From assembly GCA_034506175.1 (NCBI GenBank), contig JAPDQB010000001.1:239652-303651 (forward strand): DNA of 64,000 nucleotides. Direction: 5' to 3'. This stretch comes from a candidate division KSB1 bacterium (lineage in GTDB: Bacteria > Zhuqueibacterota > Zhuqueibacteria > Zhuqueibacterales > Zhuqueibacteraceae). Below, piece by piece: positions 44,035 to 51,536 of this stretch (within the stretch, counting starts at the first letter, position 1; every line of letters begins with the position of its first letter). The position numbers and the translations under genes were made by a program. The notes under the pieces are model-generated. The model ran no database searches. It had not been told where the DNA came from and saw only the letters and a list, made by a program, of their open reading frames with translations.

Positions 44035-44955
44035 ATGGAGAACATCATTGGCAAAAGCCAGGCCATGAAGGTAGTAATGGAGATGGCTAATCAAATTGCT
44101 CCCGCGCCAATTGCTGTTTTGCTGGTTGGCGAAACTGGCGTAGGCAAAAACCTGATTGCTCACCGCATCCACGATTTAAGCCCACGCAAAGATGGCCGGT
44201 TTGTCATCATGGATGGCGCCACGATGAATGACAACCTGATGGAAAGCGAGTTATTTGGTCATGAAAAAGGCGCATTCACCGGCGCCGGCGCTACCAAAAT
44301 CGGTCGCGTTGAAATAGCCAATGGCGGTACGCTGTTTTTGAACGAAGTGCAAAACTTAAGCCTCGAAATGCAAGCCAAGCTGCTGGAGGTGGTGGAAAGC
44401 GGCAGGTTTTATCGCGCCGGCGGATCGCAGGAAATCCATTCCGACTTTCGTTTGGTCGTGGCGACGAACCAAAATCTTGAGCAACTGGTTGAATCCGGAA
44501 GATTTCGGAAAGACCTTTACTATCGGGTTTATCAGGCTATCATCGAGATTCCACCCTTGCGCGATCACAAGGAGGATATTTTACCTTTGGCAGAACACTA
44601 CGTGCAAAAGTACAGCAGCGAATAGGGCAAAACGGTTCATTTGTCGGAAGCGGTGAAGGATTTGCTCCTGGCTTATCCTTGGCCTGGCAATGTGCGCGAG
44701 CTGATGAATGCGATCCATCGGGCCGTGATTCATTGCAAAAACTCGGAATTGATGCCCGCAGATTTTCAGTTGAACATGCGGCGCGAGGCGCTCGTGGTAA
44801 CGGGCAAGGAGAATGGCCTGAGCTTGGAAGAAGTTGAGCGGCGGTATATTGCAACGGTGTTGGAGGCGACTAATGGGAACCAGACAAGAGCCAGCGAAAT
44901 TTTAGGTGTAGATCGCAAGACACTTCTGCGAAAAATTCAAAAATATAAATTGTGA
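44035..44955 (+). pseudogene. Sigma-54 activator (AAA+ and Fis HTH, no receiver) interrupted by an in-frame amber codon
   Basis: The ATG at 44035 follows GGAGG. The AAA+ region has Walker A GETGVGKN (usual last residue Glu), an intact GAFTGA sigma-54 loop, Walker B-like GGTLFLNEV (Asp replaced by Asn) and the arginine-finger region FRKDLYYRV. TAG at 44623-44625 then stops translation after KYSSE; the same frame continues with GKTVHLSEAVKDLLLAYPWPGNVREL and a Fis HTH (NQTRASEILGVDRKTLLRKI) to 44955. The stop replaces the residue before GK that is usually Leu/Phe, so a single T-to-A change (TTG to TAG) would explain it. No N-terminal sensory domain. Together with the Walker B change it is read as a decaying gene. 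Confidence 0.85.
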
Positions 44956-45022
44956 TGCGATAATGTATATCACAATAGAAATAATCAAAAGTATCTGATT
45001 CGCTTTTGGCATTTACCGTGAC

Positions 45023-46129
45023 GTGAAATTTTTTCAAATGTCAAACAAAATAATGACGCTTAAATTTTCATTAAACCCAATTTGTATAATTTTAATGCTG
45101 ATTGGATTTATTTGCCTTTCATGTGCTGAGAAAAAAGAACAAACCTTAATTTCTCAAGAGAGATTTTTGAAGCTCGCGCGAGCAACCAATTTTAATGAAA
45201 TTTTTGCCATAGAAGATACAATTCAACTTGAAGTGAGCCCCGCGTCACTTATCGCTTACCTCGGGGCCGTGGCTATAGATCAAAATGGTAGAATTGTTGT
45301 TTCGGATGAACGGCTTGGTCAGATCCTGATGTTTTCCAGTAGCGGTCGATTTCTGAAATTGATAGCGAAGAAAGGAAGCGGACCCGGTGAGGTAGAGCGT
45401 CCTTATGGAGTAGCATTTTCTCGTAATGGAGACCTGGGGGTAATTGACGTCGGAAACAACAGAATAAATATCTATGATGCACAGGGAAATTTTAAACGCG
45501 ACTTTCGCTCATTGACGGCTCACCCGTCAAGAATAATGTTCGATTCTACCGGTAACATTTTCGTCCAAGATTCTGGTAGCCCGGGCAGACCGGCAATTCA
45601 AAAATATAACCCGGATGGCAAGTTGCTAAATGAATTCGGCCAAATTCCCGAGCGCATAAAAAGAATTGGCACCGTAGTTAGAGGGGGGAACTTTACACAA
45701 TATAAAGATTCGTATATTTATTACATTCATCCAGTGGAGTACTTAATTCATCAATTTACCTTAGATGGCAAGGAAATCAAAACGATAAAACAAAAATCCG
45801 GTCATTTTCGACCTTTGAAAGAGCGTCTAGAAAAAGTTGATCCGCCAAGTCTTAAAAAATGGAAACAGTCTTGGGATCGCGCACATTCAATTTTTGCGAC
45901 CAACGAAAAATTTTTGATGACAATATATCAGACGACAAAACTCTCCATCGACACAGTCACTAACATTATTGATCTTTATGATATTGAGGGAAATTCAATC
46001 GTAGAAAACATTCCAACCTCCTATTTACCGGTTACGGTCGATGATCGCGGAATGATATACTGCCTTAATCAAGAATTAAGGCTCGTTCAAGAAAACCCCA
46101 TTCTTTTCCGTTGTAAAATTCGGGAGTAA
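45023..46129 (+). CDS. Six-bladed beta-propeller lipoprotein
   Basis: About 358-368 residues; start is GTG 45023, or ATG 45038 or 45053. Lipoprotein signal with LMLIGFICLSC. Repeated blades of the form GPGEVERPYGVAFSRNGDL / VIDVGNNRINIYDAQGNF are typical of NHL/six-bladed propellers (BF3912/DUF5128-like family of FCB bacteria). Codon use is clearly AT-richer than the mrp genes, pointing to a transferred segment. Probably anchored to a membrane with a binding role; no ligand can be named. Stop lies 2 nt before the next start. Confidence 0.75.
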   Translation: MKFFQMSNKIMTLKFSLNPICIILMLIGFICLSCAEKKEQTLISQERFLKLARATNFNEIFAIEDTIQLEVSPASLIAYLGAVAIDQNGRIVVSDERLGQILMFSSSGRFLKLIAKKGSGPGEVERPYGVAFSRNGDLGVIDVGNNRINIYDAQGNFKRDFRSLTAHPSRIMFDSTGNIFVQDSGSPGRPAIQKYNPDGKLLNEFGQIPERIKRIGTVVRGGNFTQYKDSYIYYIHPVEYLIHQFTLDGKEIKTIKQKSGHFRPLKERLEKVDPPSLKKWKQSWDRAHSIFATNEKFLMTIYQTTKLSIDTVTNIIDLYDIEGNSIVENIPTSYLPVTVDDRGMIYCLNQELRLVQENPILFRCKIRE

Positions 46130-46131
46130 GA

Positions 46132-46494
46132 ATGAACCGACTTTATGTCACAATACTTATTGCCCTAAATCTCATTCTATTGTCTTTGTTAGTTTATCAA
46201 AGTAAGGCACGAAGGCAAGCTGAAGCAAAATCGTTAAACCTCCAATCTCGGATTAATGATCTTGATAATTATGTGCTTGCAGCTAAAAACGAAGAAAGGG
46301 TGCTAGGAAAAGAAGTATCATCAATTTTAAGTTTAGTTTTTGGAGATGCCCTCCAAAGAAAAGCCCCCAAAAATCTTTTGATAAACGACAAAATGCTTCT
46401 TGTTCTATTTTCTTCATCGTCTTGCCAATCATGTGTAGATGCGTTGACACCCTATTGGCCATTTTTTGGCTGTCGAGGGTGGGGAGTATTATGA
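46132..46494 (+). pseudogene. Truncated membrane-anchored thioredoxin-like protein
   Basis: 120 residues: an N-terminal helix (VTILIALNLILLSLLVYQ), a coiled stretch (about 25-60), then the start of a thioredoxin-like fold with LLVLFSSSSCQSCVDAL (CxxC at the expected place). The frame ends about 18 residues after the CxxC, whereas a thioredoxin fold needs about 80 more, so it is probably a truncated gene. Such proteins often follow six-bladed-propeller lipoproteins in FCB genomes (my recollection), which fits this tandem. Confidence 0.6.
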
Positions 46495-46594
46495 GTCTTG
46501 CACCAAGCCTGATACTACTTACGACTCTTGTGGCAGCGAAGGTTCATTAAGTTGCGTCAATCAAGCCAAATGTTAGGTTAGTGTAACATGCTGC

Positions 46595-46630
46595 TTCGAT
46601 GGGCTTATTTTAAATAATAAGCCCATCGAA
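46595..46630. other. Perfect 15-bp hairpin
   Basis: TTCGATGGGCTTATT and AATAAGCCCATCGAA with a TTAAAT loop. Strong cruciform/hairpin, no T tract after it. It lies at the junction between the truncated thioredoxin-like gene and a rhodanese fragment, so it may mark a rearrangement end. Confidence 0.65.
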
Positions 46631-46633
46631 TGT

Positions 46634-46898
46634 TGAAATAGGCGTAATAATTGTAATTCGTGTCGGCCACCTTCCTAATGTGATCAACATTCCTTACGAC
46701 AGCAACAACCTGCCGGAATTAATCGACAAGCACGCTTTAAAGAATCAAGCCCTCATCGTTTACTGCTCCAGCGCGCACTGCAACGCCGCGGAAGTGCTTG
46801 CCGAAAAATTGCGTGTACTCGGTTGCAAGAAGGTGAGCATCTATCCCGGCGGGTGGGAGGAGTGGGTGAGTGGGAGAGATGACGATGGGGCGAAATAA
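46634..46898 (+). pseudogene. Rhodanese-domain C-terminal fragment
   Basis: The open frame reads GHLPNVINIPYD, then LIVYCSSAHCNAAEVLAEKL and YPGGWEEW, the second half of a rhodanese domain (active-site Cys in VYCSSAHC). The first half is missing upstream, where a hairpin and stops intervene. A GTG at 46680 could start a 72-residue protein, but the fold would be incomplete. Confidence 0.72.
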
Positions 46899-46946
46899 AC
46901 CACTTCGCAAAGATCTTCTTTTCCTCACCCATCACTTCATCTGAAA

Positions 46947-47365
46947 GCAATTTACTTTGACGATCTCGGCACCACCACTCGCGCGCTGGCAGCCATCTTC
47001 TTTTTGGTTCTCACCGCGCCCATTGCCGCGCATATCATCGGCCGCGCCGCCTATTTTATCGGCACGCCGCTGTGGGAGGGAACAATATGCGATGAGCTGG
47101 CCGGGCGATATAATGCCGAAAACCATATTCTTGAAAGTCCCGACACAGCGAAGATCGAACCTCCGCGCGATTCAAATGAGATGATCGAATCTGAAAACAA
47201 GCAATAAAATGGATGGCGTTAAGATAAAAGGGCAGCGGGTTGACAGTTCGCCGCACTTTTCTTTTGCAATGCGGTTAAAACTCTCGGGCATTCTCGATAC
47301 GAACGAGGTCAAGCAACTTTTTTAAATTTTGCCAAAAGACCAGCATTCATAAAAAGTGCGTGACA
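46947..47365. pseudogene. Duplicated mrpG 3' fragment (right copy of the long direct repeat)
   Basis: Starts abruptly at codons equivalent to mrpG residue 52 (YFDDLGTTTRALA) and runs in frame to ESENKQ-stop at 47207, then through the degenerate terminator. It has several substitutions (for example ICD for ISD, NAENH for DAETH). No start signal; not functional as a subunit. Confidence 0.88.
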
Positions 47366-47391
47366 ATCGGTACCTCCTGTGTTCAATCCCC

Positions 47392-47420
47392 TTGACAAAG
47401 TAAAAAAAAAACGCTACTAT
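47392..47420 (+). promoter_or_regulatory. Candidate promoter of the glycosylasparaginase gene
   Basis: CTTGACA, 17-nt spacer, TACTAT. The leader to the ATG at 47541 is about 110 nt and ends with GAGGAGG. Confidence 0.6.
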
Positions 47421-47540
47421 ACCATCGTCAGCGTCAATCCGGATGCTGGGCGAATTGAAGCAGCCCCGCCGGGCCATCGCGCTTGATCACGTGCCGTAAA
47501 TCGTTGCGACTTTTCCATCACTTTTTTTGAGGAGGAAACC

Positions 47541-48590
47541 ATGTCCACCAACTTTTCCCGCCGGCGTTTTTTGCAATTCACCGCAGCATTGCCAACACTG
47601 GGCTTTCCCGCCATCATCACCAAAAAAATGCAAACCAAATCCGCCGGCAAATGGCCAGTCATCGTTTGCAGCCGCGGCGAAGATTGGGGCCGCAAAGTCA
47701 ATGCGCCGGCGTGGGAAATTCTCTCCGCCGGCGGCAATGCCATGGACGCGGTCGAAAAAGCCGCCAATGTCGTCGAACTTGACCCGGAAGATACCAGCGT
47801 CGGTTACGGCGGCCTGCCCAATGAAGAGGGCGTGGTGCAGCTCGACGCCTCCTGCATGTATGGCCCCACACACAAACCGGGCTCGGTGGCGTGTCTGGAG
47901 GGCATCAAGACCCCGTGCAGCGTGGCGCGCTTGGTGATGGAGCGCACCGATCACATGTTGCTGGTGGGCGCCGGCGCCCAGAGATTCGCCATCGCGCACG
48001 GCTTTCAGATCGAAAATCTGCTGACGGAAAAATCGCGGCTGATCTGGCTGAAATGGAAGGAAAATTTGAGCGACCAGGACGACTGGCTGCCGCCGGTAGA
48101 TGGCATTTATAAAGATAAAAACGGCCGCCCCAGCGGCACCATCAATGTCTTCGGCATCGATGCGCAGGGCAACGTCGCCGGCATCACCACCACCAGCGGG
48201 CTGTTTGGGAAAATTTCCGGCCGGGTCGGCGATTCGCCGATCATCGGCGCGGGCTTGTATGTCGATAACGAGGTTGGCGCCGCCGGCGCGACCGGCCGCG
48301 GCGAAGAAGTGATGCGCACCTGCGGCAGCTTCTACGTCGTCTCGTTGATGCGGCAAGGCCTGCACCCGACAAAAGCCTGCCTCGAAGCTTGCAAGCGCAT
48401 CGTCGAAATCAATCAGCGACAGGGGATCAAAATTGATTTTAACGACAAATTTGTGGCAGTGAATAAAAAAGGCGAGGTGGGGTGCGCCGCCATCAAAGGC
48501 TCGAAAAAATATCCGCCGATGGTCGCCTACACCAACCCCGACGGTTTCACGGCGCTGGCCGGTGAGTATTTAATTGAAGAAAACAGATAA
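47541..48590 (+). CDS. Exported N4-(beta-N-acetylglucosaminyl)-L-asparaginase (glycosylasparaginase, Ntn hydrolase)
   Basis: 349 residues. Twin-arginine signal (SRRRFLQF, then a hydrophobic stretch), so it is exported folded. The Ntn autoprocessing site is PSGTINVFGID; Thr200 should become the N-terminal nucleophile after self-cleavage. Other family blocks: SAGGNAMDAVEKAANVVE, SVGYGGLPNEEGVVQLDAS, RVGDSPIIGAGLYVD, GAAGATGRGEEVMR. It removes the glycan-Asn link or hydrolyses Asn-type substrates in the periplasm. GAGGAGG lies 5 nt before the ATG. It stands alone; the displaced mrpG end upstream shows that the original neighbour was the mrp operon. Confidence 0.93.
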   Translation: MSTNFSRRRFLQFTAALPTLGFPAIITKKMQTKSAGKWPVIVCSRGEDWGRKVNAPAWEILSAGGNAMDAVEKAANVVELDPEDTSVGYGGLPNEEGVVQLDASCMYGPTHKPGSVACLEGIKTPCSVARLVMERTDHMLLVGAGAQRFAIAHGFQIENLLTEKSRLIWLKWKENLSDQDDWLPPVDGIYKDKNGRPSGTINVFGIDAQGNVAGITTTSGLFGKISGRVGDSPIIGAGLYVDNEVGAAGATGRGEEVMRTCGSFYVVSLMRQGLHPTKACLEACKRIVEINQRQGIKIDFNDKFVAVNKKGEVGCAAIKGSKKYPPMVAYTNPDGFTALAGEYLIEENR

Positions 48591-48596
48591 GCCGTG

Positions 48597-48652
48597 AGAC
48601 TCTCGCCATCACGAAAGACCTGCGGCGGGAGTCTCGCGGTGACTGGCGTCGG
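48597..48652. repeat. Hairpin between convergent genes
   Basis: CCGTGAGACTCTCGCC and GGCGGGAGTCTCGCGG make a 16-bp stem with two wobble pairs. Positioned to end transcription from both sides. Confidence 0.5.
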
Positions 48653-48829
48653 TTATACACCTTTAAACAAGGAGGTCAGCGCCAAGATGGCAAAGCCTGC
48701 CGTCACGAGCCAGAACGCATTGCCCGCGATGATCGCCGCCGGAATGATGCTTAGCTTTCCGAGAATCCCGATTACGCCGAGCACTACAGCGACCAGCCAA
48801 AGTGTCTGATTGGGTGCATTGAGTTTCAT
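48653..48829 (-). CDS. Small two-helix membrane protein
   Basis: 58 residues (MKLNAPNQTLWLVAVVLG... to SLFKGV), with two long hydrophobic helices (about 10-32 and 37-55). ATG at 48829 has GGAGG 9 nt upstream. Hydrophobicity and the ribosome-binding site support this strand over the opposing 71-codon frame. Family not recognised. Confidence 0.7.
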   Translation of the reverse strand: MKLNAPNQTLWLVAVVLGVIGILGKLSIIPAAIIAGNAFWLVTAGFAILALTSLFKGV

Positions 48830-48980
48830 TTTCCTTCCTCCGTTTGATTATGGGTGAGGTGAAACGACTGTGAATTTAGACACGACCGAGCAACAACTTT
48901 CCACCACAACCGTGCACGCTATAAAACTCGTCGTTACCAGTTGACGACAAGAGGTCAAATTTGTTGGGGTCTTCATTGGA

Positions 48981-49877
48981 TCAGACGGCAAACAATTCCA
49001 TTTGTCGCGTCAGTTGTTTTCCGTTCGCCGTCCATCGCACGCCTTCATGCTGTAGCAAATGGCGTTTGAGCAGCAAGCCCTCTTCGCCGGGCCGGCCGGA
49101 AAAACCTCCCAACTTTCCACTGCTGGCGACGACGCGATGGCAGGGAATGAGCAGTGGAATCGGATTGGCGCCCAACGCCTGGCCGACGGCCTGGCTGGCT
49201 TTGGGCTTGCCAAGCTTTTGGGCCAACTCGCCATAGGTGTAGACTTGGCCGTACGGAATCCGGCTGGCGAGCTGCAGAACGCTGCGTTGAAAATCGCTGG
49301 TGACAAAACGCCAATCGATCGGAATGGTAAACCGGCTGAGTTTGCGCTGAAAATAAAGCTGAAGCTCCTGCCGGATGGCGGCAGTCATGAGCTGATCGCG
49401 CCGGACCCAGGCCCCCGGCTGGCGCGCTTTCAAGAATTCTTCAACTTCAAAGGGGGTTTTGTCGGTAAATTCCGTCTTGCAGACGCCCAGGCTGGTCACC
49501 GCCACCATCATCGTGCCGACGAGAGGATGGTGCAGGAATTCATAATAAATCTGTTTGTCGCGCATTTTGCTTTTGATCGCCGCCCGCAGCAATTCGGCAT
49601 GCTGGCCACCCATTTGCTTGACCAGCGTTTCCACGCCGCCGAGAATTTCGCGATACAAAGAAAACTCGCGAAGGCAGCCGGGGCAATCCGAGACGTGACG
49701 GTGCAAGCGCTGCTCCTCGTCGCGGGTGAGCTCGCCGAGATACAGCGCCATGACCTGGTCTTCGTTGATGTGACCGACAAGCTGCATGCCCGCCTCCACA
49801 GCCGTTTCAAAATCTGCCCAAGCCATGTCCGTGTTGGTTGATGCGCGCGGAAAAATCTGGCGCTCCTTCATCGACAC
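48981..49877 (-). CDS. ogt: O6-alkylguanine-DNA methyltransferase fused to an N-terminal anti-sigma-type zinc finger
   Basis: 298 residues against about 160-180 for the usual Ogt. Residues about 36-75 read EDQVMALYLGEL then HRHVSDCPGC, the zf-HC2/ZAS pattern of zinc-binding anti-sigma factors (His61, Cys65, Cys68). From about 110 comes the MGMT N-terminal domain, then the catalytic domain with IPYGQVYTYGELA and the alkyl acceptor Cys246 in IPCHRVV. It transfers alkyl groups from guanine O6 to itself, irreversibly. The finger is not a known Ogt part; a sensor role is inference. Preceded by its own promoter. No membrane helix between the domains. Confidence 0.9.
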   Translation of the reverse strand: MSMKERQIFPRASTNTDMAWADFETAVEAGMQLVGHINEDQVMALYLGELTRDEEQRLHRHVSDCPGCLREFSLYREILGGVETLVKQMGGQHAELLRAAIKSKMRDKQIYYEFLHHPLVGTMMVAVTSLGVCKTEFTDKTPFEVEEFLKARQPGAWVRRDQLMTAAIRQELQLYFQRKLSRFTIPIDWRFVTSDFQRSVLQLASRIPYGQVYTYGELAQKLGKPKASQAVGQALGANPIPLLIPCHRVVASSGKLGGFSGRPGEEGLLLKRHLLQHEGVRWTANGKQLTRQMELFAV

Positions 49878-49901
49878 GAGACTGTTGCTCGCGCCGCTGA
49901 C

Positions 49902-49929
49902 AATTTAAAAAATTTTCGCTGAATGTCAA
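49902..49929 (-). promoter_or_regulatory. Candidate promoter of the methyltransferase fusion
   Basis: On the minus strand: GCTTGACA, 16-nt spacer, TAAATT, ending about 25 nt before the ATG at 49877. Confidence 0.5.
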
Positions 49930-49941
49930 GCAAAGTTTTGT

Positions 49942-51429
49942 CTATTTTCCGCCTTTGACAAAATATCGCCCAAACACCACGTCGCTCAACTGCACCGCTT
50001 CTTTTGAATACGGATTCACCCGGCGCTTTTTGAATTCAGCGTCCAGAAACGCCTTGGCTTGCTTCCAGGTTTGCAGCTCTTCGAGGCGCTCGATGAAGTC
50101 GAGATAAGCGTCAAGATCTTTTTGAAAAACCTTTTTGATGAACGCCTGGCGGCTTTTTTCGTCGATCAGCCGCGTTATCGAAGGATATGGCCCCGGCGGT
50201 TGCGCCTCGATTTTGGCGTGTTCGACAGATGGCGGCTCTTCATCCTCGGCGTGGTTATAAATGACCTTGGACACGGGAGCGCTGGCAGCTTTTTCCACCT
50301 GCAGAATCGCCTTGAGATCGACTTCTTGAAATTCCTCGGCAGCGGGCGGTGGAAAAATTTCGGCTTGGCTTGCCACGGTTTCCATCTCCGGCGCTGGCTG
50401 TACAACTGCCGGCTGAGCCTCTACCGCCCTGGTGTTGGCTTCGTTTTTTTCAATTGCGCCGCCCTCGAGCTCGTCTTCCAGAGGCGGAATCACCGGTTCG
50501 ATAAGCTGCGCGCGCAAATTGAGATCGGCTTCGCAGCGCTCGAGAATCGGCGCGATTTCCGGCAGCGACCACGACTCCTGTTCCAACAACTCGGCAGCGG
50601 CATTTTCGGCGAGATCGCTCAAGCCGCGTTCGCGCAGCATGCGCAAAACGGTTTGAGCGCTGATGCGGGATGAGGCGCCGAGGCCGATGGCGGCGCAAAA
50701 TTTTTGATATGTCCGCAAGGCGGCGATCACCGCTGTCGCCGGCCGCAGGCGGTAAACTTCCCGTTCGGTGCGCCGGCACAGCGCCGCAAACGCCTCCTGC
50801 GTGACCGGCCCCTCCGGATATTCCATCAAAAATCTCTGTGCGGTTGCCACAAAGGGATAATCGTCTTCAAAACCTTCGAGTATCACCGCAATGTCAGCTT
50901 TTTCTCGCGCCTCGGCGTGGCGATACAACAAGCTCAGCAGGGTGGCAGCCGGCCTGGTGATCAAATCAAAATTGAGACCCACGGCAAACGCGATAGCGGC
51001 CTGTAACTCGTTTTTGTCGAAAACCAAGCGCTCCATCAGCAGATCACGCAACTGCCGCAACTGCGCGCGAAACTCGTTGTCCTCCAGCTCAAAGCGGCGG
51101 TGCGATTGCAATACCAGCGGTTTTTCCTGCCGGATAATTTGGCGCGCCTGCCGGCGCAGGAACGCCAACACAATTTCCCCGACATTCGGCGGCCGGTGAT
51201 CAAAAAAATTTGCGAGAAATTTTTTTAACTCGGAAAATGCCACCCCCTCGCGGCCGCGCAAGAGGCGCTCCGTTAATGCCAGCGTCAATTTTTCTTTTTC
51301 CTGTTCCCAATGATCCGGCCCGGCTTTGATCCGGCCTGGCTCATCCGTCGAGCTTGCCGCCGCCGGTTCATTCCGGCCAATAGGCGTTTCCGTTTTTGGA
51401 AAATCCGAGATAGCGAGTTCTTGTTGCAT
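49942..51429 (-). CDS. Large helical protein of unknown function
   Basis: 495 residues from the ATG at 51429 (MQQELAIS). A longer frame to 51495 is rejected because its extra codons come from a dispersed hairpin (51448-51526). No signal peptide or membrane helix; strongly helical, with an acidic/Pro/Ala-rich middle (about 330-420) suggesting a flexible linker and a charged C-terminal domain ending VVFGRYFVKGGK. I do not recognise the family. Downstream of gyrA on the same strand, so it may be cotranscribed with it. Confidence 0.72.
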   Translation of the reverse strand: MQQELAISDFPKTETPIGRNEPAAASSTDEPGRIKAGPDHWEQEKEKLTLALTERLLRGREGVAFSELKKFLANFFDHRPPNVGEIVLAFLRRQARQIIRQEKPLVLQSHRRFELEDNEFRAQLRQLRDLLMERLVFDKNELQAAIAFAVGLNFDLITRPAATLLSLLYRHAEAREKADIAVILEGFEDDYPFVATAQRFLMEYPEGPVTQEAFAALCRRTEREVYRLRPATAVIAALRTYQKFCAAIGLGASSRISAQTVLRMLRERGLSDLAENAAAELLEQESWSLPEIAPILERCEADLNLRAQLIEPVIPPLEDELEGGAIEKNEANTRAVEAQPAVVQPAPEMETVASQAEIFPPPAAEEFQEVDLKAILQVEKAASAPVSKVIYNHAEDEEPPSVEHAKIEAQPPGPYPSITRLIDEKSRQAFIKKVFQKDLDAYLDFIERLEELQTWKQAKAFLDAEFKKRRVNPYSKEAVQLSDVVFGRYFVKGGK

Positions 51430-51447
51430 GCGTTCGCATCCAAACAC

Positions 51448-51526
51448 AAATGGCACAGACGACACAGATCGCCGCGATTTTTCAATCTGTGACAACCTGC
51501 CGTCTCTGTGCCATCCGTAGTCAAAT
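51448..51526. repeat. Palindromic repeat (GATGGCACAGAGACGG type)
   Basis: AAATGGCACAGACGACACAG pairs imperfectly with a downstream CTGTGACA...CCGTCTCTGTGCCATC. It lies between gyrA and the unknown gene downstream. Confidence 0.55.
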
Positions 51527-51536
51527 AATTTGAAGT

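Noticed and set aside
44623..44625. Amber codon read as pyrrolysine or another recoded residue
   Set aside because: No PYLIS-like stem or pyl genes are visible, and the altered Walker B points to decay.
48594..48809. 71-codon frame on the plus strand
   Set aside because: The opposite strand encodes a better-supported 58-residue membrane protein with GGAGG.
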